Made by a program: the position numbers and the translations under genes. From Pseudomonadota bacterium (GTDB lineage: Bacteria > Pseudomonadota > Alphaproteobacteria > Acetobacterales > Acetobacteraceae): a stretch of 64,000 nt of DNA. Below the pieces are notes generated by a model. It saw only the letters and a program-made list of their open reading frames with translations. It did not search any database and was not told the DNA's origin. The stretch spans positions 31,048-95,047 of the forward strand of contig JAJZVV010000011.1 of NCBI GenBank assembly GCA_021845595.1, given 5' to 3'. The first letter of the stretch is position 1. Each line of letters starts with the position of its first letter. This document shows positions 33,680 through 42,827 of this stretch, in pieces.

Positions 33680-34231
33680 CTACGCGGCGTCGTCCATCGC
33701 CAGGCCTGTCAGCGCCTGCTGGGCCGCGATCGTGCGTGCCACCGCATGGACCACGGCGGCGATGCGCACCGCGCTCTGCACCTGCTCCTGCGTCAGCCCC
33801 GCTTCGCGCACCACGTGCTCGTGGCTGGCCATGCAGGTGCCGCAGCCATGGACCGCCGAAACGGCGAGGCACCAGAGCTCGAAATCCGCCTTCTCCACAC
33901 CGGGCCGGCCAATGACATGCATGCGCAGCTTCGCCGGCAGCTGCGGATAGTCGCCGCCGACCAGATGGGTGAAACGGTAGTAGACATTGTTCATGCCCAT
34001 GATGGCGGCGGCGCTCTTGGCCGCCGCCAGTGCCGCCGGCGCGAGGAGCGGGCCGAACTCGGCGACGATGGCGCGGATCACCACGCCGTCGCCGGCGGCG
34101 AGGGCGGCGGCGATAAAGGTGCCGGCCCGCTGCTGCGTGGTCAGGGTCGGCTCGGTCGCCAGCGACCCAAGATTGAGCCTCAGGTCCTTGGCATAGTCGG
34201 GCAGTTGCGCCTTCAGGTCTTCGATTGACAT
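33680..34231 (-). CDS. ahpD: Alkyl hydroperoxide reductase AhpD
   Basis: A 183-aa CMD/AhpD-fold thiol reductase that recharges AhpC. The catalytic CxxC and His are C130, C133 and H137 in [14 protein letters not shown], the same numbers as in Mycobacterium AhpD. ATG 34231 has GGAG upstream. It lies 63 nt downstream of ahpC on the same strand, so the two form an ahpC-ahpD peroxide-defence operon. Confidence 0.95.
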   Translation of the reverse strand: MSIEDLKAQLPDYAKDLRLNLGSLATEPTLTTQQRAGTFIAAALAAGDGVVIRAIVAEFGPLLAPAALAAAKSAAAIMGMNNVYYRFTHLVGGDYPQLPAKLRMHVIGRPGVEKADFELWCLAVSAVHGCGTCMASHEHVVREAGLTQEQVQSAVRIAAVVHAVARTIAAQQALTGLAMDDAA

Positions 34232-34294
34232 GCGCGGTCTCCGAACGGAGGGATGGGCCGGCCGGGACCGCCGGCAGACGGTCCCGGCCGAGGG

Positions 34295-34849
34295 TCAGGC
34301 GGCCGGCTTCAGCACGGCTTCACCCTTGTTCCAGTTGCACGGGCACAGCTCGTCGCTCTGCAGCGCATCGAGCACGCGCATGACCTCGTTGGGGTTGCGC
34401 CCGACCGAGAGGTCGTTCACCGAGGCGAAGCGGATGATGCCATCGGGATCAACGACGAAGGTCGCGCGCAGGGCGACGCCCTCGGTCCTGTCGAGTACAC
34501 CGCAGGCGCCGGCGAGCTCGCGCTTGATGTCGGCGAGCATGGGGATCGGCAGGCTGCGCAGCTCGTCGTGGTGCAGGCGCCAATTGAGATGGACGAACTC
34601 GCTGTCGGTGGAGACGCCGTACACGACGGCGTCGCGGTCGGCGAAGTCGCCGGCGAGCTTGCCGAAGGCGACGATCTCGGTCGGGCAGACGAAGGTGAAG
34701 TCCTTCGGCCAGAAGAACACGATCTTCCACTTGCCGGCATCGGTCTCGGGGCCGATCTCGGTGAAGGCGGAGGCCAATGCCAGGCCTTCGGGGCCGGGCC
34801 TGACGGCCTTGAGGTGGAAGTCGGGAAAGCGGTCGCCAACGGTCAGCAT
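34295..34849 (-). CDS. ahpC: Peroxiredoxin AhpC (AhpE/C-type, AhpD-linked)
   Basis: A 184-aa 2-Cys peroxiredoxin reducing H2O2 and organic peroxides. The peroxidatic Cys is C55 in FTFVCPTEI and the resolving cysteines are at the C-terminus (C169 and C171, LCPCNW), a double-Cys end as in AhpD-dependent AhpC. ATG 34849 with GAGGAG about 10 nt upstream. Transcription likely starts in the AT-rich segment around 35031-35072. No AhpF or OxyR gene is adjacent. Confidence 0.95.
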   Translation of the reverse strand: MLTVGDRFPDFHLKAVRPGPEGLALASAFTEIGPETDAGKWKIVFFWPKDFTFVCPTEIVAFGKLAGDFADRDAVVYGVSTDSEFVHLNWRLHHDELRSLPIPMLADIKRELAGACGVLDRTEGVALRATFVVDPDGIIRFASVNDLSVGRNPNEVMRVLDALQSDELCPCNWNKGEAVLKPAA

Positions 34850-35237
34850 CGGTTGCGGCTCCTCTGGTGCTCCGACGCATCCGAACGGGCCGGGATGCAG
34901 CGGGGCGTTGCTTGATCGTGTGGCCCGACGTCGGCTCCCGCAGCGTGCGTCGGCATCGGACCACCGGGGTTCGGCGCTGCCGGCAACGCTGGGCGCGACC
35001 GGCAGGCATCGATGTGAAGCCGGTCGGGATGTTTATCAAATTGATTGTTTCAGAATTTATGATCGAATTGAACGATGACTCCGGCGCCACCCTGAGGCCC
35101 GGGGACCGCGTTCGATCGCGCGGCTTTGCGCCTCCGCCGGCCTCTGGCACACTGGTCCCATGCCCGCCCCGACATCCGCCCGTCCGGCGCCGACGCGCGT
35201 CCTCCAGCGCGCCGCCGGCGGCGCCCGGTAGACCCGC
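34850..35237. promoter_or_regulatory. Divergent regulatory region, ahpC / DUF1467 gene
   Basis: 388 bp without a believable gene. Most is as GC-rich as the rest, but 35031-35072 is a strikingly AT-rich island. It contains two direct copies of ATCRAATTGA (35035-35044 and 35062-35071, 27 bp apart), the first forming a near palindrome ATCAA-A-TTGAT. This is the best candidate for the ahpC promoter/operator (minus strand), perhaps a peroxide-responsive regulator site. I do not recognise a standard OxyR, Fur or Irr box. Confidence 0.5.
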
Positions 35238-35498
35238 ATGGACTGGTTCACCGGCGCCGTTCTCTACGCCCTGATCTGGTGGGTCGTGCTGTTCGCGGTG
35301 CTGCCCTTCGGCGTCCGCCCGGATGCGGCGCCGGACGCCGCCAGCGGCTGGCGCGGCGCGCCCGCGCGCCCGCGCATGGGGCGCAAGCTGCTGTGGACGA
35401 CCCTGGTCGCCACCTTGGTCTGGGCCGCCTGCGTCGGGCTGATCGAGAGCGGCTGGATCAGCTTCCGCAGCGGCTTCTTCGCGCTGCAGGAGCCGTGA
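35238..35498 (+). CDS. DUF1467 family membrane protein
   Basis: An 86-aa protein with two hydrophobic helices (about 5-25 and 49-68). The first contains the diagnostic YALIWWVVLFAVLPFGVRP of DUF1467, a small protein confined largely to Alphaproteobacteria. Function unknown. ATG 35238. It is 70 nt upstream of the NDUFA9-like gene on the same strand and may be co-transcribed. Confidence 0.88.
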   Translation: MDWFTGAVLYALIWWVVLFAVLPFGVRPDAAPDAASGWRGAPARPRMGRKLLWTTLVATLVWAACVGLIESGWISFRSGFFALQEP

Positions 35499-35568
35499 TC
35501 GGTTGAGGACGGCTGGCGGCGGGGCTAAACGGACGCGCGACACAGACGGAACATTAGAGAGCAGAGCG

Positions 35569-36519
35569 ATGGCAACGCGAACGGTGGCAACGGTTTTCGG
35601 CGGCGCCGGCTTCATCGGCCGCTATGTGGTCAAGCGTCTGGCCCGGCAGGGCCACATCGTCCGCATCGCCGGGCGGGACCCGGAGGCGGCGCGTGCCCTG
35701 AAGCCCATGGGGGCGGTGGGTCAGATCGTGCCGCTGGCGTGCCCGATCACCGATGAGGCCGCGGTCGCGCGGGCGCTGGAGGGGGCCGACCTGGCCGTCA
35801 ACCTGGTCGGGCTCCTCGCGGAGCAGCGGGCGGGCGATTTCACGCGCGTCCATGCCGAGGGAGCCGGCCGCATCGCGCGGCTGGCCGCGGCGGCCGGCGC
35901 GCGCCGGCTGGTGCATGTCTCCGCGATCGGCGCCGATGCGGCGAGCCCGAGCCGCTACGCCGCGACCAAGGGCGAGGGCGAGGCGGCCGTGCGCGCGGCG
36001 TTCCCGGCCGCGACGATCCTGCGCCCCTCCATCGTCTTCGGTGCCGAGGACGGGTTCTTCAATCGGTTCGGGCAGCTCGCGATGCTGTCCCCGGTGATGC
36101 CGGTGATCGCCGGTGAGACGAAGTTCCAGCCGGTCTACGTCGCCGACGTCGCCGACGCGGTGGCCGCCGCGCTCGCCCGCGGCGAGGCGGCCGGCCAGAC
36201 CTATGAGCTGGGCGGCCCGCGCGTGTGGTCGTTCCGCGAGCTGCTGGCCTACATCCTCAAGGAGACGCACCGGAAGCGGCTGCTGCTGGACGTGCCGATG
36301 CCGCTCGCCCAGCTGCAGGCGCGCGTGCTGGAGCGGCTGCCGGGCAAGCTGTTGACCTGCGACCAGCTCCTGCTGCTGGCGCGTGACAATATCGTCCATC
36401 CGGGCATGCCGGGCCTGGCCGAGCTGGGCGTGGCGCCGACGCCGGTCGAGCTGGTGGTGCCGGCCTATCTGCGCCGGTTCCGGCCAGGCGGGAGCCGGCG
36501 GGACTTGGTCGCCGCCTAG
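35569..36519 (+). CDS. NAD(P)-binding SDR-type protein, NDUFA9-like
   Basis: A 316-aa atypical short-chain dehydrogenase. The Rossmann motif VFGGAGFIGRYVV is at the N-terminus, with HVSAIGADAASPSRYAATKGEGEAAVR and ILRPSIVFGAEDGFFNRF further on. This pattern is shared with the NDUFA9 subunit of mitochondrial complex I and its alphaproteobacterial homologues, usually annotated complex I NDUFA9 subunit family. It may bind NADPH structurally rather than catalyse a reaction. ATG 35569; upstream GTG/ATG choices would add unrelated residues. Confidence 0.88.
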   Translation: MATRTVATVFGGAGFIGRYVVKRLARQGHIVRIAGRDPEAARALKPMGAVGQIVPLACPITDEAAVARALEGADLAVNLVGLLAEQRAGDFTRVHAEGAGRIARLAAAAGARRLVHVSAIGADAASPSRYAATKGEGEAAVRAAFPAATILRPSIVFGAEDGFFNRFGQLAMLSPVMPVIAGETKFQPVYVADVADAVAAALARGEAAGQTYELGGPRVWSFRELLAYILKETHRKRLLLDVPMPLAQLQARVLERLPGKLLTCDQLLLLARDNIVHPGMPGLAELGVAPTPVELVVPAYLRRFRPGGSRRDLVAA

Positions 36520-36773
36520 ATAGGTCCGATCCGGCCCTTTGTCGCGACGGGTTCGTCATCGTGACGCCGACCCCGATGAGTAGTGTGCCGGTATAGGGCA
36601 GCATCACTGCCATTTGGTCGCGAAATCGGCTGGCACGCGCGGACGCCGCGCGCTATTGATCATCCAACGCTCGCTCCGATCGGACCCTGCGGTGCCGCCC
36701 GGCCCCGCCCGGGTCGGAGCGTGCGTCGATCGCCGAGTTGGATTGCCGCGTTGGATGGAAGGGAGACGTGACG
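36520..36773. promoter_or_regulatory. gltD-gltB upstream region
   Basis: 254 bp between the NDUFA9-like gene and gltD; presumably holds the gltDB promoter. Small inverted repeats are visible: CGTCA/TGACG (36554-36566) and GGCAG/CTGCC (36597-36611). A TGGCAC at 36631 recalls the -24 box of sigma-54 promoters but lacks the -12 half. No gene is seen. Confidence 0.4.
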
Positions 36774-38210
36774 GTGCCGGAGCGCATGCTGAAGTTCGTT
36801 CATCTGCCTCAGCGGATGCCGGAGAAGCGCGATGTCGCCACGCGCCGCGTCGACTTCGACGAGATCTATCGCCGCTTCAGTGCCGATGAGGCGGCGAAAC
36901 AGTCCAGCCGCTGCAGCCAGTGCGGCGTGCCGTTCTGTTCGATCCACTGCCCGCTGAACAACAATATTCCCGACTGGCTCAAGCTGACCGCCGAGGGCCG
37001 GCTCGAGGAAGCCTACGAAGCCTCCAGTGCGACCAACAATTTCCCCGAGATCTGCGGCCGCATCTGCCCGCAGGATCGGCTCTGCGAGGGCAACTGCGTC
37101 ATCGAGAAGGGCTACGAGGCGGTCACCATCGGCGCGGTCGAGCGCTATGTCACCGATACCGCGTTCGAGCGCGGCTGGGTGAAGCCGATCCGTCCGCGCC
37201 GCGAGCTTGGCTTCTCCGTCGGCATCATCGGCGCCGGGCCGGGCGGCCTCGCTGCAGCCGAAGAACTGCGCCGGCGTGGCTACGAGGTCCATGTCTACGA
37301 CCGATACGATCGTGTCGGCGGGCTGATGATCTATGGCATCCCCGGCTTCAAGCTGGAAAAGGATGTCGTGCTGCGCCGGCACGCCCTGTGCGAGCAGAGC
37401 GGCATCCAGTTCCACCTTGGCGTCTCGGTCGGTCCGGACCTGCCGCTGGCAGCGCTGCGCGAGCGGCATGCGGCGGTGCTCATCGCCACTGGTGTCTACA
37501 AGCCGCGCGAGATCGGCGGCCCCGGTGCCGGGCTGGCCGGGATCGTGCCGGCGCTCGAGTTCCTCACCGCCGCCAACCGCAAGGGGCTCGGCGACGAGGT
37601 GCCGGCATTCGATGACGGCACGCTCGACGCCGCCGGCCGCGATGTCGTCGTCATCGGTGGCGGCGACACGGCGATGGATTGCGTGCGCACCGCGGTGCGG
37701 CAGGGGGCCACCTCGGTGAAGTGCCTCTATCGCCGCGACCGCGCCAACATGCCCGGCTCGATGCGCGAGGTGAAGAATGCGGAGGAGGAGGGCGTCGAGT
37801 TCGTCTGGCTCGCCGCGCCGGAGGCGTTCCTCGGCGAGGGCAGCGTGCGCGGTGTGCGCGCGCAGCGCATGCGTCTCGGCCTGCCTGACGCAACCGGCCG
37901 GCAGACCGTCGAGCCGATGCAGGGCTCGCACTTCACCCTGCCAGCGAGTCTGGTGATAAAGGCGCTGGGCTTCGATCCCGAGGACCTGCCGCATGCGTTC
38001 GGCGAGCACGGGCTCGAGGTGACGCGCCACGGCACGCTGAAGATCAACCATCGCAGCTTCATGACCAGCCTGCCCGGCGTCTTCGCCGCCGGCGACATCG
38101 TGCGCGGCGCCAGCCTCGTCGTCTGGGCTATCCGCGACGGGCGCGACGCTGCGGCGCAGATGCACGAATACATCCAGAAGGGTCACCGCCTCGCCGAGGC
38201 GGCGGACTGA
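36774..38210 (+). CDS. gltD: Glutamate synthase small (beta) subunit
   Basis: Supplies electrons from NADPH to GltB for glutamine to 2-oxoglutarate conversion. About 478 aa from GTG 36774, chosen because GGGAG lies 8 nt upstream; ATG 36786 (MLKFVHLP) is also possible. Cysteine clusters CSQCGVPFC and CGRICPQDRLCEGNC bind the [4Fe-4S] centres. FAD and NADPH folds follow (VGIIGAGPGGLAAAEEL and VVVIGGGDTAMDCVRTA), with the C-terminal GVFAAGDIVRGASLVVWAI. It precedes gltB by 21 nt. Confidence 0.96.
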   Translation: MPERMLKFVHLPQRMPEKRDVATRRVDFDEIYRRFSADEAAKQSSRCSQCGVPFCSIHCPLNNNIPDWLKLTAEGRLEEAYEASSATNNFPEICGRICPQDRLCEGNCVIEKGYEAVTIGAVERYVTDTAFERGWVKPIRPRRELGFSVGIIGAGPGGLAAAEELRRRGYEVHVYDRYDRVGGLMIYGIPGFKLEKDVVLRRHALCEQSGIQFHLGVSVGPDLPLAALRERHAAVLIATGVYKPREIGGPGAGLAGIVPALEFLTAANRKGLGDEVPAFDDGTLDAAGRDVVVIGGGDTAMDCVRTAVRQGATSVKCLYRRDRANMPGSMREVKNAEEEGVEFVWLAAPEAFLGEGSVRGVRAQRMRLGLPDATGRQTVEPMQGSHFTLPASLVIKALGFDPEDLPHAFGEHGLEVTRHGTLKINHRSFMTSLPGVFAAGDIVRGASLVVWAIRDGRDAAAQMHEYIQKGHRLAEAAD

Positions 38211-38231
38211 GCCGGCGGAAGGACACGCGCC

Positions 38232-41200
38232 ATGGCCATCCAGAACGATATCGAAACGGGCGCCGATTTCGTCGCCAGCTGGCAGGAGAACGCGCGCCGG
38301 CTGGCGGGCAGCTACGATGCGGCGCAGGAGCATGATGCCTGCGGTGTCGGCCTTGTCGCCGCGCTCGACGGCGTACCCCGCCGCGACGTCGTCGAGGCCG
38401 GCATCGACGCGCTGAAGGCGCTCTGGCACCGCGGTGCCGTGGACGCCGATGGCAAGACCGGCGACGGCGCTGGCATCCATGTCGAGATTCCGCAGGATTT
38501 CTTCGCCGACGTTGTCGAACGTGGCGGCGACAAGCTGCGCCCGGGCCCGATCGCGGTCGGCATGGTGTTCCTGCCGAAGACGGATTTTTCGGCGCAGGAG
38601 CGCTGCCGGCAGATCGTGGAAAGCGAGATTCTCGCCTTCGGTTATGCCATCTATGGCTGGCGCCAGGTGCCGATCAATGTCGAGTGCATCGGCGAAAAGG
38701 CGAACGCGACGCGCCCCGAGATCGAGCAGATCATGATCTGGAACGCGCGCGGCGCCGACGAGGCGGCGTTCGAGCGCGATCTCTACGTCATCCGCCGCCG
38801 AATCGAGAAGCAGGCGCTGGCGGATGGAATCCCCGAGCTGTATCTGTGCTCGCTGTCGGCCCGCTCGATCATCTACAAGGGCATGTTCCTGGCCGAGCAT
38901 GTCACGGAATTCTATCCCGACCTGCTGGACCAGCGCTTCATCTCGCGCTTCGCGATCTATCATCAGCGCTATTCGACAAATACGTTCCCGACCTGGCGGC
39001 TGGCGCAGCCGTTCCGCATGCTCGCCCATAACGGCGAGATCAACACCCTGACCGGCAACGTCAACTGGATGAAGAGCCACGAGACGCGGCTCTCCGATCC
39101 CGCACTCGATCCGTATCTGGACGACATCAAGCCTGTCGTGCAGGCGGGTGGGTCGGACACGGCGATCCTCGACAATGTGTTCGAGCTTCTCGTCCGCTCG
39201 GGGCGCGATGCGCCGATGGCAAAGGCGCTGATGATTCCGGCGAGCCTCGGCCAGAACGCGACGATGAAGCCGGCGCACCGGGACATGTTCCTCTATTGCA
39301 ACGCGGTGATGGAGCCCTGGGACGGGCCGGCGGCGATCGCCGCGACCGATGGGCGCTGGGTGGTCGCGGGGATGGACCGCAACGGGCTGCGGCCGTTGCG
39401 TTACACTATCACCCGCCACGGCATGCTCATCGTCGGCTCAGAAACCGGGATGGTGAAGCTCGATGAGCAGGAGATCGTCGAGAAGGGACGCGTCGGGCCC
39501 GGCCAGACCATCGCGGTCGACCTCGCCGGGCCACGATTCTATCGCGACGAGGAGCTGAAGGACGCGCTCGCCGCGCGCCACGCCTATGGCGCCTGGGTGC
39601 GGCGGGTGCGCGAGATCGACCACATCGTCAAAACCGATGCTCCGGAACCGGTGCGCTTCGAGGGTGAGGCGCTGCGGCGCCGACAGGTCGCCGTCGGCGT
39701 CACGATGGAAGATCTCGAGATGATCCTCCATCCGATGGTCGAGGACGCCAACGAGCCGGTCGGCAGCATGGGCGACGATACGCCCATCGCCGTGCTTTCC
39801 GAACGCCATCGCGGGCTGCATCATTATTTCCGACAGGCTTTCAGCCAGGTAACCAATCCGCCGATCGACAGTCTGCGCGAGACGCGGGTGATGTCGCTGA
39901 AGACGCGGCTTGGCAATCTCGGCAACGTGCTGGACGAGGACGCCAGCCAGTGCGACCTGCTGCAGCTGGAGAGCCCGGTCCTCTCTACCGCCGAGTTCGA
40001 GGCGATGCGCGCCTACATGGGTGCCTCTGCCTGCGTGGTGGATTGTACCTTCCCGCTCGACGAGCACGAAGGCGGCCTCCGCACGGCGATCGAGCGGATT
40101 CAGCGCGAGGCTGAGGAGGGTGTGCGCGCCGGCTGCACCCATGTCATCCTGACCGATGAGGCGATGAGCGGGGCGCGTGTTGCCGTGCCGATGATCCTCG
40201 CCACCGGCGCGGTGCACACCCATCTCGTGCGCCAGAGCCTGCGCACCTTCACCAGCCTGAACGTGCGCGTTGGCGAGTGTCTGGACGTGCATTATTTCGC
40301 GGTGCTGATCGGCGTCGGAGCGACGACGGTGAACGCCTATCTGGCGCAGGAGGCGATCGCCGAACGGCACCGTCGCGGGCTTCTCGGTGATCTCAGCCTC
40401 AAGGGCGCCGTGCAGCGCTACAAGAAGGCCGTGGACAAAGGATTGCTGAAGGTGATGTCCAAGATGGGCATCGCCGTCGTCTCCTCCTATCGCGGTGGCT
40501 ACAATTTCGAGGTTATCGGGCTGTCGCGCGCGCTCGTTGCCGAGTTCTTTCCCGGCATGCCGTCCCGCATTTCGGGCATCGGCCTCTCGGGCATCGCGCG
40601 GAAGCTGCTGGCGCTGCATCGCGAGGCCTGGCAGGAGGATGTGGTGACGCTGCCGGTGGGCGGCCTCTACAAGCTGCGCCGGCGGGGCGGCGAGGCGCAC
40701 GGGTTCGATGCGCCGCTGATCCACATGCTGCAAACCGCGGTGGCGACCGACAGCTACACCGCCTATCGCCGCTACGCGGACGCAGTGCGTCGCGGACCGC
40801 CGATCAGCCTGCGAGACCTGCTCGATTTCCGTACCGAGGGGCGCAAGCCGATTCCGATCGACGAGGTCGAGAGCATCACCGAGATCCGCAAGCGGCTCGT
40901 TGCGCCCGGCATCTCGCTCGGTGCGCTGAGCCCCGAGGCGCACGAGACGCTGTCGATCGCGATGAACCGCATCGGCGCACGCTCCGATTCCGGCGAGGGT
41001 GGCGAGGATCCCGCTCGCGCCAAGCCGCGGGCCAATGGCGACAATGCGTCCTCTGCGATCAAGCAGATCGCGTCCGGCCGGTTCGGCGTTACCGCCGAAT
41101 ATCTCAACAATTGCCGGGAGATCGAGATCAAGGTCGCGCAGGGCGCCAAGCCGGGCGAGGGCGGACAGCTTCCCGGCTTCAAGGTAACCGAGCTGATCGC

Positions 41201-42779
41201 GCGGCTGCGCCACTCCACGCCGGGAGTGATGCTGATAAGCCCGCCGCCGCACCATGACATCTATTCGATCGAGGACCTCGCCCAGCTCATCTACGATCTC
41301 AAGCAGATCAACCCGACGGCAACAGTGTGCGTCAAGCTCGTCGCCCGCTCCGGGATCGGCACCATCGCGGCGGGCGTCGCCAAGGCGAAGGCGGATGCGA
41401 TCCTGATTTCGGGCCATTCCGGTGGCACCGGCGCGAGCCCCCAGAGCTCGATCAAATATGCCGGCCTGCCGTGGGAGATGGGCCTCTCCGAGACGCACCA
41501 GGTGCTGATGCTGAACCGGCTGCGTCATCGCGTGCGGCTGCGCACCGACGGTGGCATCAAGACCGGGCGGGACGTGGTGATCGCGGCCATGCTCGGTGCC
41601 GAGGAGTTCGGCATCGGCACGACCTCGCTGATCGCCATGGGCTGCATCATGGTTCGCCAGTGCCACTCGAATACCTGCCCGGTCGGCGTGTGCACGCAGG
41701 ACGAGGCGCTGCGGGCCAAGTTCGAGGGTACGCCGGAGAAGGTGATCAACCTGTTCTCCTTCATTGCCGAGGATGTGCGCGGCATCCTCGCCTCGCTGGG
41801 CGTGCGCACGCTGGCCGAGGTGATCGGGCGCACGGACCTTCTGCACCAGGTCAGCCGCGGGTCCGAGATGCTCGACGATCTCGATCTCAACCCGCTGCTG
41901 GTGCAGGCGGATCCGGGGCCGCATGCGCGTTACTGCACGGTGGAGGGCCGCAACGAGGTGCCTGAGACGCTGGATGCACGGATGATCGCCGACGCCGCGG
42001 CGCTCTTCGAGCGCGGCGAGAAGATGCAGCTGCAATACAGCATCCGCAACACTCATCGTGCGATTGGGACGAAGTTCTCGTCGCAGATCGTGCGGCGCTT
42101 CGGGATGGCCGGGCTGCAGCCGGGACATGTCACCGTGCGGCTGCGCGGATCGGCCGGCCAGTCCCTGGGGGCGTTCGCGGTGCAGGGCGTGAAGCTGGAA
42201 GTGTTCGGCGATGCCAACGACTATGTCGGGAAGGGGCTGTCGGGCGCAACCATCGTTGTTCGCCCCGCGCCGTCCTCACTGCTGCTGTCGCAGGAGAACA
42301 CCATCGTCGGGAACACCGTGCTGTATGGGGCGACGTCGGGCGCGCTGTTCGCGGCCGGCCAGGCCGGCGAGCGGTTCGCGGTCCGCAATTCCGGTGCGGA
42401 GGCGGTGGTCGAAGGCTGCGGCTGCAATGGCTGCGAATATATGACCGGCGGCACGGTGGTCATACTCGGCGAAGTTGGCGACAATTTCGGCGCTGGCTTC
42501 ACCGGCGGCATGGCGTTTCTCTATGACTCGGCCGGTCTGTTCGAGAAGCGCGTCAACCCGGAGTCTCTCACCTGGCAGCGGGTTGCCTCCAGCCATTGGG
42601 AAGGCGTGCTGCGCGATCTCATCGCGCGCCATGTCGCGGAGACGAACAGCCGGTTCGCCGCGCTTCTGTTGCACGACTGGGCGCGCGTGCTGGCAAATTT
42701 CTGGCAGGTTGTGCCGAAGGATTTCGTGAAATATCTCCCTGTGCCGCTGATCGAGGCCGAGGCAGCGCGGCGAGCCTGA
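38232..42779 (+). CDS. gltB: Glutamate synthase large (alpha) subunit
   Basis: A 1515-aa ferredoxin/NADPH-GOGAT large subunit. An N-terminal propeptide of 36 residues ends before the Ntn-type catalytic C37 in EHDACGVGLVAA, the same propeptide length as in Azospirillum. The glutaminase domain (37 to about 430), central domain, FMN domain (ISGHSGGTGASPQSSIKYAG) and a beta-helix GXGXG domain are all present. The [3Fe-4S] ligands are C1138, C1144 and C1149 (CIMVRQCHSNTC). ATG 38232 with GGAAGGA upstream. Together with GltD it assimilates ammonia in the cytoplasm. Confidence 0.98.
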   Translation: MAIQNDIETGADFVASWQENARRLAGSYDAAQEHDACGVGLVAALDGVPRRDVVEAGIDALKALWHRGAVDADGKTGDGAGIHVEIPQDFFADVVERGGDKLRPGPIAVGMVFLPKTDFSAQERCRQIVESEILAFGYAIYGWRQVPINVECIGEKANATRPEIEQIMIWNARGADEAAFERDLYVIRRRIEKQALADGIPELYLCSLSARSIIYKGMFLAEHVTEFYPDLLDQRFISRFAIYHQRYSTNTFPTWRLAQPFRMLAHNGEINTLTGNVNWMKSHETRLSDPALDPYLDDIKPVVQAGGSDTAILDNVFELLVRSGRDAPMAKALMIPASLGQNATMKPAHRDMFLYCNAVMEPWDGPAAIAATDGRWVVAGMDRNGLRPLRYTITRHGMLIVGSETGMVKLDEQEIVEKGRVGPGQTIAVDLAGPRFYRDEELKDALAARHAYGAWVRRVREIDHIVKTDAPEPVRFEGEALRRRQVAVGVTMEDLEMILHPMVEDANEPVGSMGDDTPIAVLSERHRGLHHYFRQAFSQVTNPPIDSLRETRVMSLKTRLGNLGNVLDEDASQCDLLQLESPVLSTAEFEAMRAYMGASACVVDCTFPLDEHEGGLRTAIERIQREAEEGVRAGCTHVILTDEAMSGARVAVPMILATGAVHTHLVRQSLRTFTSLNVRVGECLDVHYFAVLIGVGATTVNAYLAQEAIAERHRRGLLGDLSLKGAVQRYKKAVDKGLLKVMSKMGIAVVSSYRGGYNFEVIGLSRALVAEFFPGMPSRISGIGLSGIARKLLALHREAWQEDVVTLPVGGLYKLRRRGGEAHGFDAPLIHMLQTAVATDSYTAYRRYADAVRRGPPISLRDLLDFRTEGRKPIPIDEVESITEIRKRLVAPGISLGALSPEAHETLSIAMNRIGARSDSGEGGEDPARAKPRANGDNASSAIKQIASGRFGVTAEYLNNCREIEIKVAQGAKPGEGGQLPGFKVTELIARLRHSTPGVMLISPPPHHDIYSIEDLAQLIYDLKQINPTATVCVKLVARSGIGTIAAGVAKAKADAILISGHSGGTGASPQSSIKYAGLPWEMGLSETHQVLMLNRLRHRVRLRTDGGIKTGRDVVIAAMLGAEEFGIGTTSLIAMGCIMVRQCHSNTCPVGVCTQDEALRAKFEGTPEKVINLFSFIAEDVRGILASLGVRTLAEVIGRTDLLHQVSRGSEMLDDLDLNPLLVQADPGPHARYCTVEGRNEVPETLDARMIADAAALFERGEKMQLQYSIRNTHRAIGTKFSSQIVRRFGMAGLQPGHVTVRLRGSAGQSLGAFAVQGVKLEVFGDANDYVGKGLSGATIVVRPAPSSLLLSQENTIVGNTVLYGATSGALFAAGQAGERFAVRNSGAEAVVEGCGCNGCEYMTGGTVVILGEVGDNFGAGFTGGMAFLYDSAGLFEKRVNPESLTWQRVASSHWEGVLRDLIARHVAETNSRFAALLLHDWARVLANFWQVVPKDFVKYLPVPLIEAEAARRA

Positions 42780-42791
42780 CGCCGTGGTCGT

Positions 42792-42825
42792 CCACCGCCC
42801 CTCGCCGGCGGGCGAGGGGCGGTGG
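42792..42825. terminator. Strong hairpin between gltB and acyl-CoA dehydrogenase
   Basis: A perfect 15-bp stem (42792-42806 with 42811-42825) and a GGCG loop fill the 48-nt gap between two convergent genes. There is no T-run on either side, but the stem is strong enough to act in both directions, probably with Rho. Confidence 0.7.
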
Positions 42826-42827
42826 CG

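Noticed and set aside
34867-35274. Small gene in the ahpC upstream gap
   Set aside because: ORFs here have no family resemblance or RBS, and the region carries the AT-rich regulatory island.
36631-36650. Sigma-54 promoter upstream of gltD
   Set aside because: TGGCAC at 36631 fits a -24 box, but the -12 TTGC element is not present (GACGC is there instead).
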